From positions 517,986-581,985 of the forward strand of contig JXTC01000110.1 of assembly GCA_002914845.1 (NCBI GenBank): 64,000 nucleotides of DNA, given 5' to 3'. Below, one piece after another: positions 37,733-49,200 of the stretch; the stretch's first letter is position 1, and the number at the start of each line of letters is the position of its first letter. The translations under genes were made by a program, and so were the position numbers. The stretch comes from Trema orientale. Taxonomy: Eukaryota > Streptophyta > Magnoliopsida > Rosales > Cannabaceae. Under the pieces are notes generated by a model, which had not been told where the DNA came from, did not search any database, and was given only the letters and a program-made list of their open reading frames with translations.

Positions 37733-38456
37733 GGTTATCAATCCAATACCTTTTTTAAAAAAATCTATGTGTATGTATTAGGGCTGCACAAAAATGCAAA
37801 AATCCGACCCGACCTGAGATATCCGCTCAACTTGACCTAAGATTTTGGGTTCAAATGTACCTGAATTTTTGGGTAAAATCTGACCGAATTGAAGGATTTT
37901 CGATTCAAGTACGGGTACACATTTTGAGCACTATTATTAAAAAAAGAATCTTAAAATTAGTTATTTAATATTTTTTTTTCTCTTCTTTTTTTTTTCCCTT
38001 TTTATATTTCAAAGTTTATGAGATTGTATGTATTGTGCAAATAGCTAATTATGCATAAAATGGGAAAAAAAATCAAAATTGTTTATTATGTGGTAAAAAG
38101 AAAAAAAAAATAAGTTTTATGCTTTCATAAAACCCGACCTGACCTACTCGAAACCGAATACTCAATCTCCATTGGTTCGGTTGCTTATTTTTATATACCC
38201 GAACTCGAATGCCCGAATACCTGAAATCTGACCCGATGTGCACCCTTAATATGTATTTTTTTTTTAATCATTAGATCATCATCTAATGGTGATCTGATAA
38301 CTATAATGAAGTGTATGAAAAGATATGCATCATTAATGTTATTTCTCTCTATTACTTTTTATTATAAAAAAATATGCATGATAAATTTTTATTGACCAAT
38401 ATGATACCTATATATAGATAAAAAATAAAAAAAAATCTACTGAATTGGTGCCATAT
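37733..38456. mobile_element. MITE family 'T', copy B, interrupted by a hAT-like element
   Basis: The left part GGTTATCAATCCAATACC (37733) and right part CTACTGAATTGGTGCCATAT (about 38438-38457) are the ends of family T. The inside AATCATTAGATCATCATCTA with TGGTGATCTGATAACTAT matches the central palindrome. It is broken at 37778/38249 by a 470-bp insert. Confidence 0.7.
37779..38248. mobile_element. hAT-like element (TAGGGCTGCAC ends) nested in a MITE
   Basis: The left end is TAGGGCTGCAC (37779) and the right end in reverse complement is TAAGGGTGCAC (38248): 9 of 11 bases agree. Flanking 8-mers GTATGTAT (37771-37778) and ATATGTAT (38249-38256) agree in 7 of 8. The subterminal regions carry CCGACCCGACCTGA and AAACCCGACCTGACCTACTC words, common in plant hAT elements. 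No transposase. Confidence 0.72.
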
Positions 38457-38516
38457 AAGCATGTCTAACAAAAGTGAACTCTGATAGGGATGCCTTATAT
38501 ATATATATATATAAGC

Positions 38517-38667
38517 GGCCACGGATGTAGTCCCCTCGAGGGGATCGGTCCCGTTCATGTTTTGGCCAACACATGTCATATTTTGACTAATCTGTGTTGG
38601 CAAAAACATAACCTATGTTGGTAATATGAACGGGACTGGCCCCGTGAGCGGAACTACATCCATGCCC
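38517..38667. mobile_element. Short fold-back element with 40-bp inverted arms
   Basis: GGCCACGGATGTAGTCCCCT with CGAGGGGATCGGTCCCGTTC at the left pairs with the right arm GAACGGGACTGGCCCCGTGA and GCGGAACTACATCCATGCC. The loop of about 65 bases has GTGTTGGCAAAAACA and GTTTTGGCCAACACATG, which also pair. GTCTAACAAAAGTGAACTC on the left (38463) and GTCTAACAAAAGCAAACTC on the right (38675) form a near-perfect direct repeat just outside. Confidence 0.7.
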
Positions 38668-39416
38668 TAAGTTTGTCTAACAAAAGCAAACTCCAGTAGG
38701 TTTGCCATTCCTCGGTTACCGTAGTCTCAGCTCAAGAGTTTTAAATCCCATATTTTCAATTTGAATTCCTAGCCTTAAAAGTGACATTTTTTTTTTGAAT
38801 CAAGGTTTTGTGGTGGACTTGGTGATCTTCGGGTTGAGCCTAGTGGAAAATGTGTTCCTTGGTGTTTACGAGATTTGCTAGTAAGTCGGAGAATATGAAA
38901 AGCGTGATGGGCTTCACCCAATTCGTCATTTTTTCAGTTAGAAAAAAAAAAAAAAAAAGCAGCAATTTCATTTAAATAAAAGAAGGCATTATTATGTTTT
39001 AGTTGATTAATTTACTAATTACTCGAACTAAAAAAAGTTACTAATTCTTCATTTTAGGTTTTGAATTAACTAATTTAGTTGCATTAACTAATTCTAAATT
39101 AATTGCATTTCATTATTCCAAAACTTGGAACAATGCTTACGACAAAAACAACATTTTGAAAGAACCATAAAGCTCAATCAAATTACCTCCTTTATACTCG
39201 AAACAGAAAAAGGTTGGAAAAAAGAAAAAAGAAAAAGCGGATAACCAATTTCACCTTCTTAATTAATAATAAACTAAAACTAAAACTAAAAAATGAAAAG
39301 AAATGAAAAATGGGTGTGTATAAGAAACCGATGGACTTGTGCCACGTTTGTAAATAAATATATATTTTTTAAAAAATAAAATTTAATTAATGATAATTAT
39401 TTATTATAATAATTAT

Positions 39417-39569
39417 GGACGCGTCTACAGTAGGGACGTCCTTACGTAAGATCTTATTTATACACTGTTTGATGAGAATCTATGTATACAGATTCCCCAT
39501 AAATTTCCATCAAATAGTGTATAAACAGGACCTTACGTAGGGTAGGGGCGCCCCTACTACAACCGCCTC
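39417..39569. mobile_element. Mutator-type fold-back MITE with perfect 10-bp duplication
   Basis: TAATAATTAT flanks both ends (39407-39416 and 39570-39579). The left arm GGACGCGTCTACAGTAGGGA pairs with the right arm, which in reverse complement reads GAGGCGGTTGTAGTAGGGGC. The arms continue inward through GTCCTTACGTAAGATCTTAT and TACACTGTTTGATG, so the 153-bp element is a near-complete hairpin. A 9-10-bp duplication is the mark of Mutator-like elements. Confidence 0.75.
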
Positions 39570-39693
39570 TAATAATTATTATAATAAAAATAAAGAAAAA
39601 CTCATATAGCCATGGTACTACGATTTGAACCAAACTCACATTATATTCCTCAAAATTTGTACAGAGGTCAGCAAATATATGTATATATATATA

Positions 39694-39946
39694 GGTTGCT
39701 AATTCAGTAGGTATTTTTTTTTTTTATTTATGTGTAGGTATTTTTTTTAAACCGTTGGATCATTATCTAATGGTGATCCAACGGTTATAATCAATCATAT
39801 AAAAAGATGTGTATTATTAATATTATTTTTTCTTTATTTTTTATAATAAAAAAATATGCAAAAATATTTTTCGCTGCCCAAATTGATACATATGTATGGG
39901 GTAAAAAAACAATACCTACCAATCCCTGGATTGGTGCCCATATATA
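39694..39946. mobile_element. MITE family 'T', copy C
   Basis: Ends GGTTGCTAATTCAGTAGGTA and, in reverse complement, TGGGCACCAATCCAGGGATT with GGTAGGTATT. The centre AACCGTTGGATCATTATCTA with TGGTGATCCAACGGTT is a perfect-looking palindrome, as in copies A and B. It is bordered on both sides by TA dinucleotide runs (39670-39693 and 39941-39948). Confidence 0.75.
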
Positions 39947-40119
39947 TACATTGAGAGAGCACAGAAATGGAAAACCCTAAAAATAAAATTAGGAAATTTA
40001 GGAGTGCGCACTGCGCAGTGGGCTTTTTTCCCAGTCAGTCTCTCTCTCTTTCATCTCCGATACTGATCACTCTTTGAAGATTCATTTTTGCGCCGATACC
40101 CATTTTTCACCTTTTTCTT

Positions 40120-40147
40120 CTTTATTTATTTATTTATTTATTTATTT
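40120..40147. repeat. (TTTA)n microsatellite in FPA 5' UTR
   Basis: Seven TTTA units, upstream of the FPA start codon. Confidence 0.85.
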
Positions 40148-40269
40148 TGCTGTAATATTCTAACCAAACTGGGAGTAAAACCATCGAGTAGATTTAGCTT
40201 CAACTTCGAATCTCTTCACTAAGTTTGTTTATGAAGCTTTTGGTGGAGTTTCACTGAGTTTCTGGCACA

Positions 40270-43200
40270 ATGGTAAGTCTCGTATTCCACCTAATACATC
40301 TCAGTCCTTTCCTTCTTTTTTTTTTTTTTTTTTTTGGAATATGGTGGATCGGTTAAAAATGTTGTTTTTTTTTTTTGGGCGCATAGATGGGAGGAGGAGG
40401 AGGAGGAGGAGCAGGAGGAAGGGACCGGTTCCGGAGGGATTACCAGCCCCGAATGGAGGAGAGGAGCATAACCCATTCTGGGTCTGGTCATGGTGGGCGT
40501 TTTGGTAATAGTGGCAGAACTGGAGGAGGAGGAGGAGGAAGGTTCCACGGCAAGAGCAATGCCCCAGTCCCACCGTCGAGACACCTCTGGGTTGGGAACC
40601 TTGCTCATGGCTTAGGGGAGAGTGAGCTGACCCACCATTTCTTACGCTTCGGAGACCTCGAAAGTGTGGCTTTTCAGCCCCGTCGTAGCTATGCCTTCCT
40701 TAACTTTGTTAGGGAAGAAGACGCAATCGACGCCATTGAAGCCCTTCAAGGTTTCCCACTTGCGGGCAACCCGCTTAGGATTGAGTTTGCCAAGGCGGTT
40801 AGTCTGGTCTTGCCTAATTTACTTTTCTCTTGCTTCGTTATCTCTCTTTATTGTACTGATGATATATCTAGTATATGTGTGTGTCTGTATATCTCTTGTG
40901 CTGAATCAAAGGCCACCAATTCCATAGTTGATAGTTGCTAAAATTCTTTGGTTGACCTACTTATGGTGTTTCTCTTAGTAAGAAAAATGTTCCGTGAAAA
41001 AGATTAGTAAGTTCAAAAAATTAATACAAGTGCAACTCTCCTTGACAATATAGTTTAGACCATGAAACTGGCATTATCAGGATTCTTCCTCCAAATTTCT
41101 GAACCCATTAATGGAAAAAGTCATAGTTCTTTATATAGAGCACTACCAAGGCTAAATGGCAGGAGCATGAGCAATCATAGGTCTTTATATAGTGCACTAC
41201 CAAGGCTAAATGGCAGGAGCATGAGCAATCCAACAATTCCTCAATTAATTTGGTCACTTAATAGTCACAAGATCAGTGTCTCAAAGGCACCTAAAATATA
41301 ATTTAATTTTCTTTTTGCAATGGAAGAGGAATGGCCTGTTAACAGTGGAAGGTTGCTCCAAGATTTTCCAAAACCTATGATGGAGAATTTTTTTTTTCCC
41401 CCTTCCTCTTTCATAACTGTATGATGAACACAGCAGAATCATATACCCGTTGTTTGTCATAGTGAGTTCCACTCCATGATGCAGCAGTTTAAACATGATT
41501 AAAAAAAATTAATGCATACTGATTTTTTTTTAATCAAAAAAAAATGTTTTGCTTCTATTTTTGCATAATTTCTCTCGATGAGGATGGGATGAATTATCTG
41601 AGAAATGGAAGAATTATCAAAGTTGAAGTTAAAATTCATAATTTTGAAGTCCACATATCCTGTCAAGTGCTTTTCAAAAATGTGAGAAGGCCTTGAATTT
41701 CGTCACAAGTGACAGGGTTGGGGAAGACAACTTATTGTATTGTTCCCATAAACAAGAATGTGGTTAATGTCATCGAATCCGCTTGTTAGTGATCTGGAGA
41801 AGAATTTTAGAATTGAATTGAATTGAATTGAATTGTTGGTGTTATCTTAGAGCCTTTAGCATTGTCAAGAAATGTGTTCGCTCCATCTTGCAGCAATGTA
41901 TTTTGAATTCCTAGGCCATATAGAAAACATGAAGTTCATTAAAAAGTCGTTTAGCACATTTATCACTGAGAGCAGTTCTAACTGACTTGTTTAGTGGATG
42001 TATGTTGTTATTTGAAGTTGCTTTTTAAGTGATTCATTAAAGTGAGAGTAATCTTGTAGATAAATAAGTATCAGCCATTGAGGTCTCATCACTGCAATAA
42101 ACGTACATAGATAGATGATGTGTTTATTTGCATTTGCCTATGTGTATGCTTATATTTATACCTATATAAATTTTGTTTTATTTTTGTCAAGTAGCCTCTA
42201 TAGCTTGCAGATTATTTGCTCTTCAACCTTGCAACTTCAATCATATTCTTGAAAATATCTGATGAATTAGTATTCCAAAAGTTTTTATGAATTGATGATG
42301 AAGAATCAAGAACCTGGGCAATTTGAAAGACCTGCCTATTTGATGAGAAATGGAAAGCAAAGAAAAATTAAAAAACCCCTTAGTGGAAGAAAACTAACAG
42401 AAAAGGAAGAAGCAAAATTAGGAAGAAGCAAAATTAAGCATGAAGAAAATTTCAATATCACCAATTAACCTATTAATTTTGGGGTGAAAAACTTGATAAA
42501 CCCTTTCCACCGTTGAAATGAAAAGTACGGATGTTTCATTCTGAAGGTGTTGGATTCATAAATTTCATAAAATGGAAGCATCAGTCTTATTCCAATAAGC
42601 CACATGGAGTTCCTAGATGTTAGTATAATAGAACACAGACAATTGTAACAGTAGGCTTGGTGATGTAAACTTATAACAAAACTGCCAAGGCTCTAATACA
42701 CTTATCCAACTCAAATATTGGATACATGATCTTCTACAACTCAAATATTGGTTACATTATCTTCTACCGTGACATAGAAAATGATTGCACATGCAAAATA
42801 AGTCGACTCACATTGCAAAGCAAATAACTGAGCTCAATCGTTGCTTGAACATGCACAAGCAAGAAAATTGACATGATATTTACAATGCAGTCTCCATATT
42901 AGCATTAAGCGGTCTGTTCACTAACATCTGGTACTTGAGATACTCTTCATAAAAATGAAGACAACTAATTCCAATTTTAAAGCAGCCTCTTTATAGAGGG
43001 ACTGATGAAAGTTTGAACTCAGATTTTCTGGTGCTGAAAATATGAGCACATTTCCAATATATTTTGGAATTTAGTCATGCAAATGTCCAATGCAGTTACC
43101 ATTTTCCAACGTAATTTCAGTTTCAGTCTTAAACATTCTTGGATTTTCCTGCAATAACCAGAATCACATCAATCCAAACATCCACTTTGGTTACCCAAGC

Positions 43201-46200
43201 TGAGATTAAAAAGGCTGAAGGAAACTCTGTTAGAAATAGAATGGTGTATTTGACATGTTGATCATCCATGTTATGTAGTTACTTAACCACCAAGTTGCAA
43301 TTTAGTTAATCCGAATTTGCACTAATGTTAGTTTCAGCATAAGATGCAATGCGAATAGCAGTTACATCTCCTTGTTTTCCCCTTTATACCTAAAGTATGC
43401 TTCGTATGACATAATGCTTCGTATGACATATTCAAATGCCGTGCATTTGCTTATCAGTTTTTTTTTTTTGAAACTTCACTATTTTTTTACAACCGTATTA
43501 TGCAAATTGTTTATGCACAGTGGTTACTGCATGTGAAAGTTTGTGGAAGCTGCATCACATTTGGTCTGCAGCATATCCTATGCCTGCTGTTACTCACTGT
43601 TCTATGTGCTAAATAAGCTTATTCTTGTTCATAATGAAGAGAAAATAAGTATGCATCATTCCAATACAATGATGCAGGAATTGGTGTTTCATGCTTTATT
43701 TCCATTAATTTCAATAAAAATGCAATTGTTTGTGACCTGGGTTCTCAGACTTGTGTTCTTTGATGAATAATGGATCAAAGTATTTATCAAGATTGACTTA
43801 TGTAAGTTGCAGAAGGTGCATAACATGCAGCGCACTTTATTTGGACCTTTAGCACCATACTGTCCCTCCCCAGAAAAAAATTAATGTTGAAGGAAGATAT
43901 TGTCTTTTGGGGGTATATATCTTAATCATGAGGATCAATGTTCTCTGTCGCTGTTGCATTAACTCCAGGTCCAAAGTATTTGCAGAGTTGTTCATCCTAA
44001 TGATTTAATAGATGCTTGCTAAGTCATTAATTATCTATTTGTTCTTTAATTCTTTCTGAGCTGGAATCTTATTGTGGAATATACTTGTATTCAAGATGAA
44101 ACATGAAGCACCTTTCATGAAATGAACATCGAACAGAAAAACATTATTTCTTGTCTTCATCCTTTCTATGTATTGGCCATTTTAAATATGCTTGTGGTTT
44201 GGGAGGCCAGCATTTTTGTGTGTTCAACTGTGTGTGGCGCATTATGGTGCAGCAGCAATTAACACCATAGCTAAAGCTAAATGAGAAGAGGAGCTATTTT
44301 GGGTATTCTTTTTCTCGTATTTGTTTTATGAAAACCATGCTTATTGAACCCCAGTGTGGTATTGGTTTCAATTTATTAATTGATTGTTGCATTTTGTAGA
44401 TTTTTAGTTGCCGTGAATATGTATAATAATGTTGCTGCTGTAATTTAAATAATACCTAATGAGAAAAAGTAATTTCGATTTCTTTTGTATTAATTTCTTT
44501 ATTAATACGAGTTTAGTTTTTTGTCCAAAAAAAAAAAAAAAGTAATTTTGGTGTTCTTTTCAATATGCTTCTTGCTACATGGTACATGACCTTTTGAGGC
44601 TGCTTTGGTACTAATTTATTAGTTGATTGTTTACACATTAATAGATTCTCAGGTCTTCTGAAACAACTTAAAGCTTATATTTTGGTTTGACTTGTGACTT
44701 CATGTTTCCCATTGACCACCTGTTTGGTGAGCTTGTCAAGTTGAGAGAGAATAAAGACTTTTTTACCATCTTATTACATGTCGGATAAAGCTCAAATGGT
44801 CAATTGAATTTGCGCTCCATATGGATGTGTTTTTCCTACCGATTTTCTTTTGCTTTTTTTCTTTTTCTGGATAAGTTGTCTTGTACCAAGTTGTGGATCA
44901 TTTGTCCTAAACTTGTTTTTCAGGAGGCTGCTTGTTTTCAAGTCTTTGATTACCTTCTTGTTTTATCTTTTTCTTTTTTTTCCCTTTTTTTTTTAAATGC
45001 GATATGTGCATTTCAGTTAACCTGCATTATAAGTATGTCCCTCCTCCTTTATGTGCCATAACTGCTACTTACGTTTCATGTAATTCCTTTCCAGCAGGGA
45101 ACAACGGTAATTTTTGTCAGTTTTATTTCTTTGAGATATTACTATGTTTATGTGGAAAGGATCAAAGATCATATCAACTGTTCAAATTCAGGCATTATTC
45201 TCTTTTGGGTTGCTTCAGTGACAATGTACTTGCCAAATATGTTTGATTATCTTTTCTTCGGGGTCTTTTCATTGGTAGTTCACTTATCGATCATGTTAAA
45301 ATAAGATATTTATCTTGTTACAGTTGCTGTTCTCTCAAGTTTATTAAGTTGCTTGGATGTGCATCTATGTTCCGTATGATTAATTGATTAGTCTTCAGAA
45401 CTTTTCTTGGTTTATATGTTTGTCCTTGTAATTGGGAGGTTCTGGACTGGGCTGACCCTGACCCTGACCCTGACCCTCTTGAAAAGGCATGATTACTCTC
45501 TGTTAGAATTGGTTGTGTTGTCGGGTTTGTTGTGCCACTAGTTGCTGCAGTTTCAATTAATATGTGGTCTGCTAACCACGTGCACTGTTAGGTGTATGGG
45601 AGCCCTTTTGGGGCTTCATGGCCTGTGGTTTAATGGGTTAAAACTTTTCACATTATTATTGTCTCAATTTAGAATGGACTTTCCTTAACAAGTTTTGCCG
45701 TTGGTGCACTTGTGGCTTTCATGCCATGACCCAATTTCTTGATGGCATTTTTCTGTACGTTTGGGTAGTGAGTTTGAGGTACTCTCACCTGGTCTGTTAA
45801 TTAGCTCATCACTCTTAACTTCAGTTGTTATAATTCGCTTCCTTACTTGGTCAACTTTTGCCAGATAATTTTTTTCTCTTCCTGATTTAGGCGATAGATT
45901 ATTACTTGTGAGTGAAGTAGGATCTTCATTTGTTTCCATTGACTCATCGAATGCATGCATAGGGTTAGTAACTTAACAGAGTAACTATGACCAAATATCT
46001 GAACAAAAGAGTACGTAAAGGAGTTTATCAATCTAATAGTAACAAAAAAGTCGAGTTTATTAATCTAATAGTAAGTTGTAACTAGCTTGAGCGCAGTTGG
46101 CATTGACCTAAAGCCTCTATCAAACAATAAAAACTTTACATAAATTTGCAATTGGGATTGACTCAAACCAGACAAATTATAACCGGGCATAGTTGAAGAA

Positions 46201-49200
46201 GAGCCTCACTTTTAATAGATAGACCTTTAGTGGCATGGGGCAGGCTGTAGAAACCAAGATGAGTGGATTGAGAAGCAAATGGCTGAGCACAAGCTATAGA
46301 TAAGCATCTGATTTGTCAGAATGATACAAACTTGACTTAAAAGAGTATTATACTAGTGTCCATGAAATAAACTTGGTAGATGACATGGAGAAGTGCATAT
46401 ATAGCATTCTGTGAGTCTAGAATCAGCGCTAGTCTCTTGAGCAGTTAAGGAATAAGGTGTCATTGCGACTATAACAAAAGTGAAGATGTTTCAGTGCATG
46501 TTTGCATATACAGAAGATGATAGAAAAGAAGCACATTATTTCGTGATAAGGGGGGACATTAAATTTAGGGCTTCGCTTGCTTACTCGCTCTTAATGCCCG
46601 TTCAGTAAACAGCGANNNNNNNNNNNNAGTACTACACGAGCTCGTCAGTCAAGTACGGGATGAACCTTGTCTACAAAGCAGAGCGACCTCGTCTTGTTTA
46701 TTACTTGCACATTGTCTTCATTTAATTAAGGCTTGATGTTGAAATTTGCATTCTATTTCTGTATCTTGGTTTTTTATCTTTTTTGGTGTATGTGTATAGC
46801 ACATATAAAAGTAGTTTTATCTTTCTTCATCCTTGTGTGATACCTGGTGCCTTCTTACTTGGAGCCTACAAATTTGTAGAATTAGAAGCTAGTTACTACT
46901 TATTTCAATTCAATTTCTTTTTCTTTTTTTAAATTTTAAATTCAACCTCAAAACATGTTGAGTGCTTGAGATATGGGTTCCTTTTACGGTTAGTTTGATG
47001 AGAATTTTTATCACAGGATAAGTTACCAGCACCATCACACGACGAAGATCATTCTCAGTATCGAAACGAACAACACTCTGGATTAAGAGAATCTTCTTAT
47101 GTACAGAAGGAGTTTAGAGCTCGTCATGCTCGTGCTGACCAAACTTATGCTGACAATTCTAGTATGGCTGATAAGAACACAGAGCCTAGTGCAGTTTTAT
47201 GGGTAGGGTTTCCAGCTTCACTGAATGTGGATGAAACAATTTTAGGGAGAGCTTTCTCACCATTTGGGGAAATTGAGAATATCACTGCATTTCCAGGTCG
47301 TAGTTATGCCTTTGTTCGATTTAAAGATGTTTTATCAGCTTGCGAAGCTAAAGATACTCTTCATGGAAAATTATTTGGAAATCCCCGTGTACATATTTGT
47401 TTTGCAAAGAGTGAGAGTGGCTCGTCAAACAGTGTAAGGAATTCAATGAATATTCCTCCATCCCCACATTTTAAGTCAAATGGTCGCCAGGGATCTTCTG
47501 AAAGCTATCGACAGGATAAAAAGTCTGTGAACTCAACTGGTGATCCCAGCACTAGATCTCCTCAACTTTTCTCAAATTTGGATTCTCATGATTTTGATCC
47601 CTATAGTTTAAGTAGAAAGGGTAGTTCATGGACAGGTGGAAATAGTACTTCTGAGCAGCGGAGGTTTAGGGAAGTAGGTTCTGAACTAGGACTGTCGCAA
47701 GATATGTACGAATATCATAGTCCTACAAGAGGGAAACGTGGTCATTCGCATGATTTTTCTCAGAGGTTTCCTCAGACCAGTACATTTAATGAAGAACCAT
47801 GGGACTTACCGGAAGATGTTCATTATTCTCATGAAGCCAAGAAATTGAAGACCGGCTACTTTCCATCAGAAAAAGAGCTTCCTGAATATCCTTTCTTTGA
47901 CCATGAACATGAGAAACATGTTTTCCCTGGGCGATTCTCTAATTTTTCCCAAGCTGACCGCTTGGAGAGAAAATTTGATGCTGGACCTCTTGGCGATAAG
48001 CAGATCTCTGATCGTGCACTGAATATAGGTCCACCTCAGAGAGAAAGAAGTAATCACTGGAAAGAATCTAATGACAGTCTCCAGCTGTCGAATTCTGTTG
48101 AAGAAAACCGATTGACTCCTGAATCAGATCTTCCTTCTTTGAAGGAGTGGAAATGGGAGGGGACTATTGCTAAGGGGGGAAGTCCTGTTTGTCGAGCTCG
48201 TTGCTTTCCTGTTGGAAAAGTCCTTGACATTATGTTGTAAGTAGTAAAAGCTCCACTTTCTGGATATTTCTTGTTAGGATTGAATTCCATCGAGGATTTT
48301 ACTAGGACGGCTTCATCTATTTGACCTGATTGCCTGCTACCATTTATCTTTGATAGTTGCTAATTAATCACTTTTCCCATGCTACTCTGGTTACATGTGG
48401 CAGCACTAAATTGCAGATTTTATCATATTTATTTATTTAAATTATTTTTTAACCTTTATAAACAATTTGCAGTGTTTCTGAATTATATGCATTAATCTTA
48501 TTAAATATTTTATAATCATTTTATCTAACTATCTCAGTAAAAAGTTGACTTGCATGTATTTATGTGCTTGGAAAGGGAAGCATTTCGTGTTGTTCTTAAT
48601 AGGATTCCTGGTTTCAAATAATCTTGTTATCATTTGTTGAATGAATAAATTTACTGAGATTCTAAAATTAAGCTGATTGGCTGAATTTAGTCCAAATTTG
48701 TTCCAATTTTTTGTGTGATTTTATGCATTTATCAGATTCATTTGAATTAGGAAATATTAACAGATCTTCTTTTAGCGGGCAACTAAACACAATCCAATGG
48801 TGATTGGCAAACTGAATTTTTAGGATTTTTGCTGAACACAATCATTTAGTTCTAAAATCACTTTTGTTCCAACCCAATGCTGCAGGCCTGAATTTTTGGA
48901 TTGCACTGCAAGGACTGGGCTAGACATGCTTTCAAAGCATTATTACCAAGCAGCAAATGCTTGGGTTGTCTTCTTTGTCCCTCAAACTGACGCTGACATT
49001 GGATTTTACAATGAGTTTATGCATTATCTGGAGGAGAAAGAGCGTGCTGCAGTTGCCAAGTTAGATGAAAAGACAACCTTGTTTCTTGTACCCCCCTCAA
49101 ATTTCTCAGAGAAAGTACTGAAAGTACCTGGGAAAATGAGCATCTCTGGTGTTGTCTTGAGGTTAGAGCATCCTGGTTCTAATGTGGTTTCTTTTCAGCG

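Larger units (their letters stand above)
40798..47016 (+). other. Second intron of FPA, 6.2 kb, with an assembly gap
   Basis: It starts at GTTAGT after ...FAKA and ends with TCACAG before DKLPAPSHDED. It holds no exon that continues the FPA frame. Inside are a 54-bp tandem duplication (41121-41228), a LINE-tail remnant (44478-44536), a minus-strand frame (45685-45960) and a run of 12 N bases (46616-46627). In Arabidopsis FPA limits its own expression by poly(A)-site choice in an early intron; this intron is the likely equivalent (inference). Confidence 0.7.

Noticed and set aside
40291..40608. Minus-strand frames rich in Ser or Leu over FPA exon 2
   Set aside because: They are shadows of the GGA-rich repeat coding for the glycine stretch.
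45452..45478. Telomere-like repeat
   Set aside because: The unit is CTGACC, not the plant telomere unit TTTAGGG, and there are only four copies.
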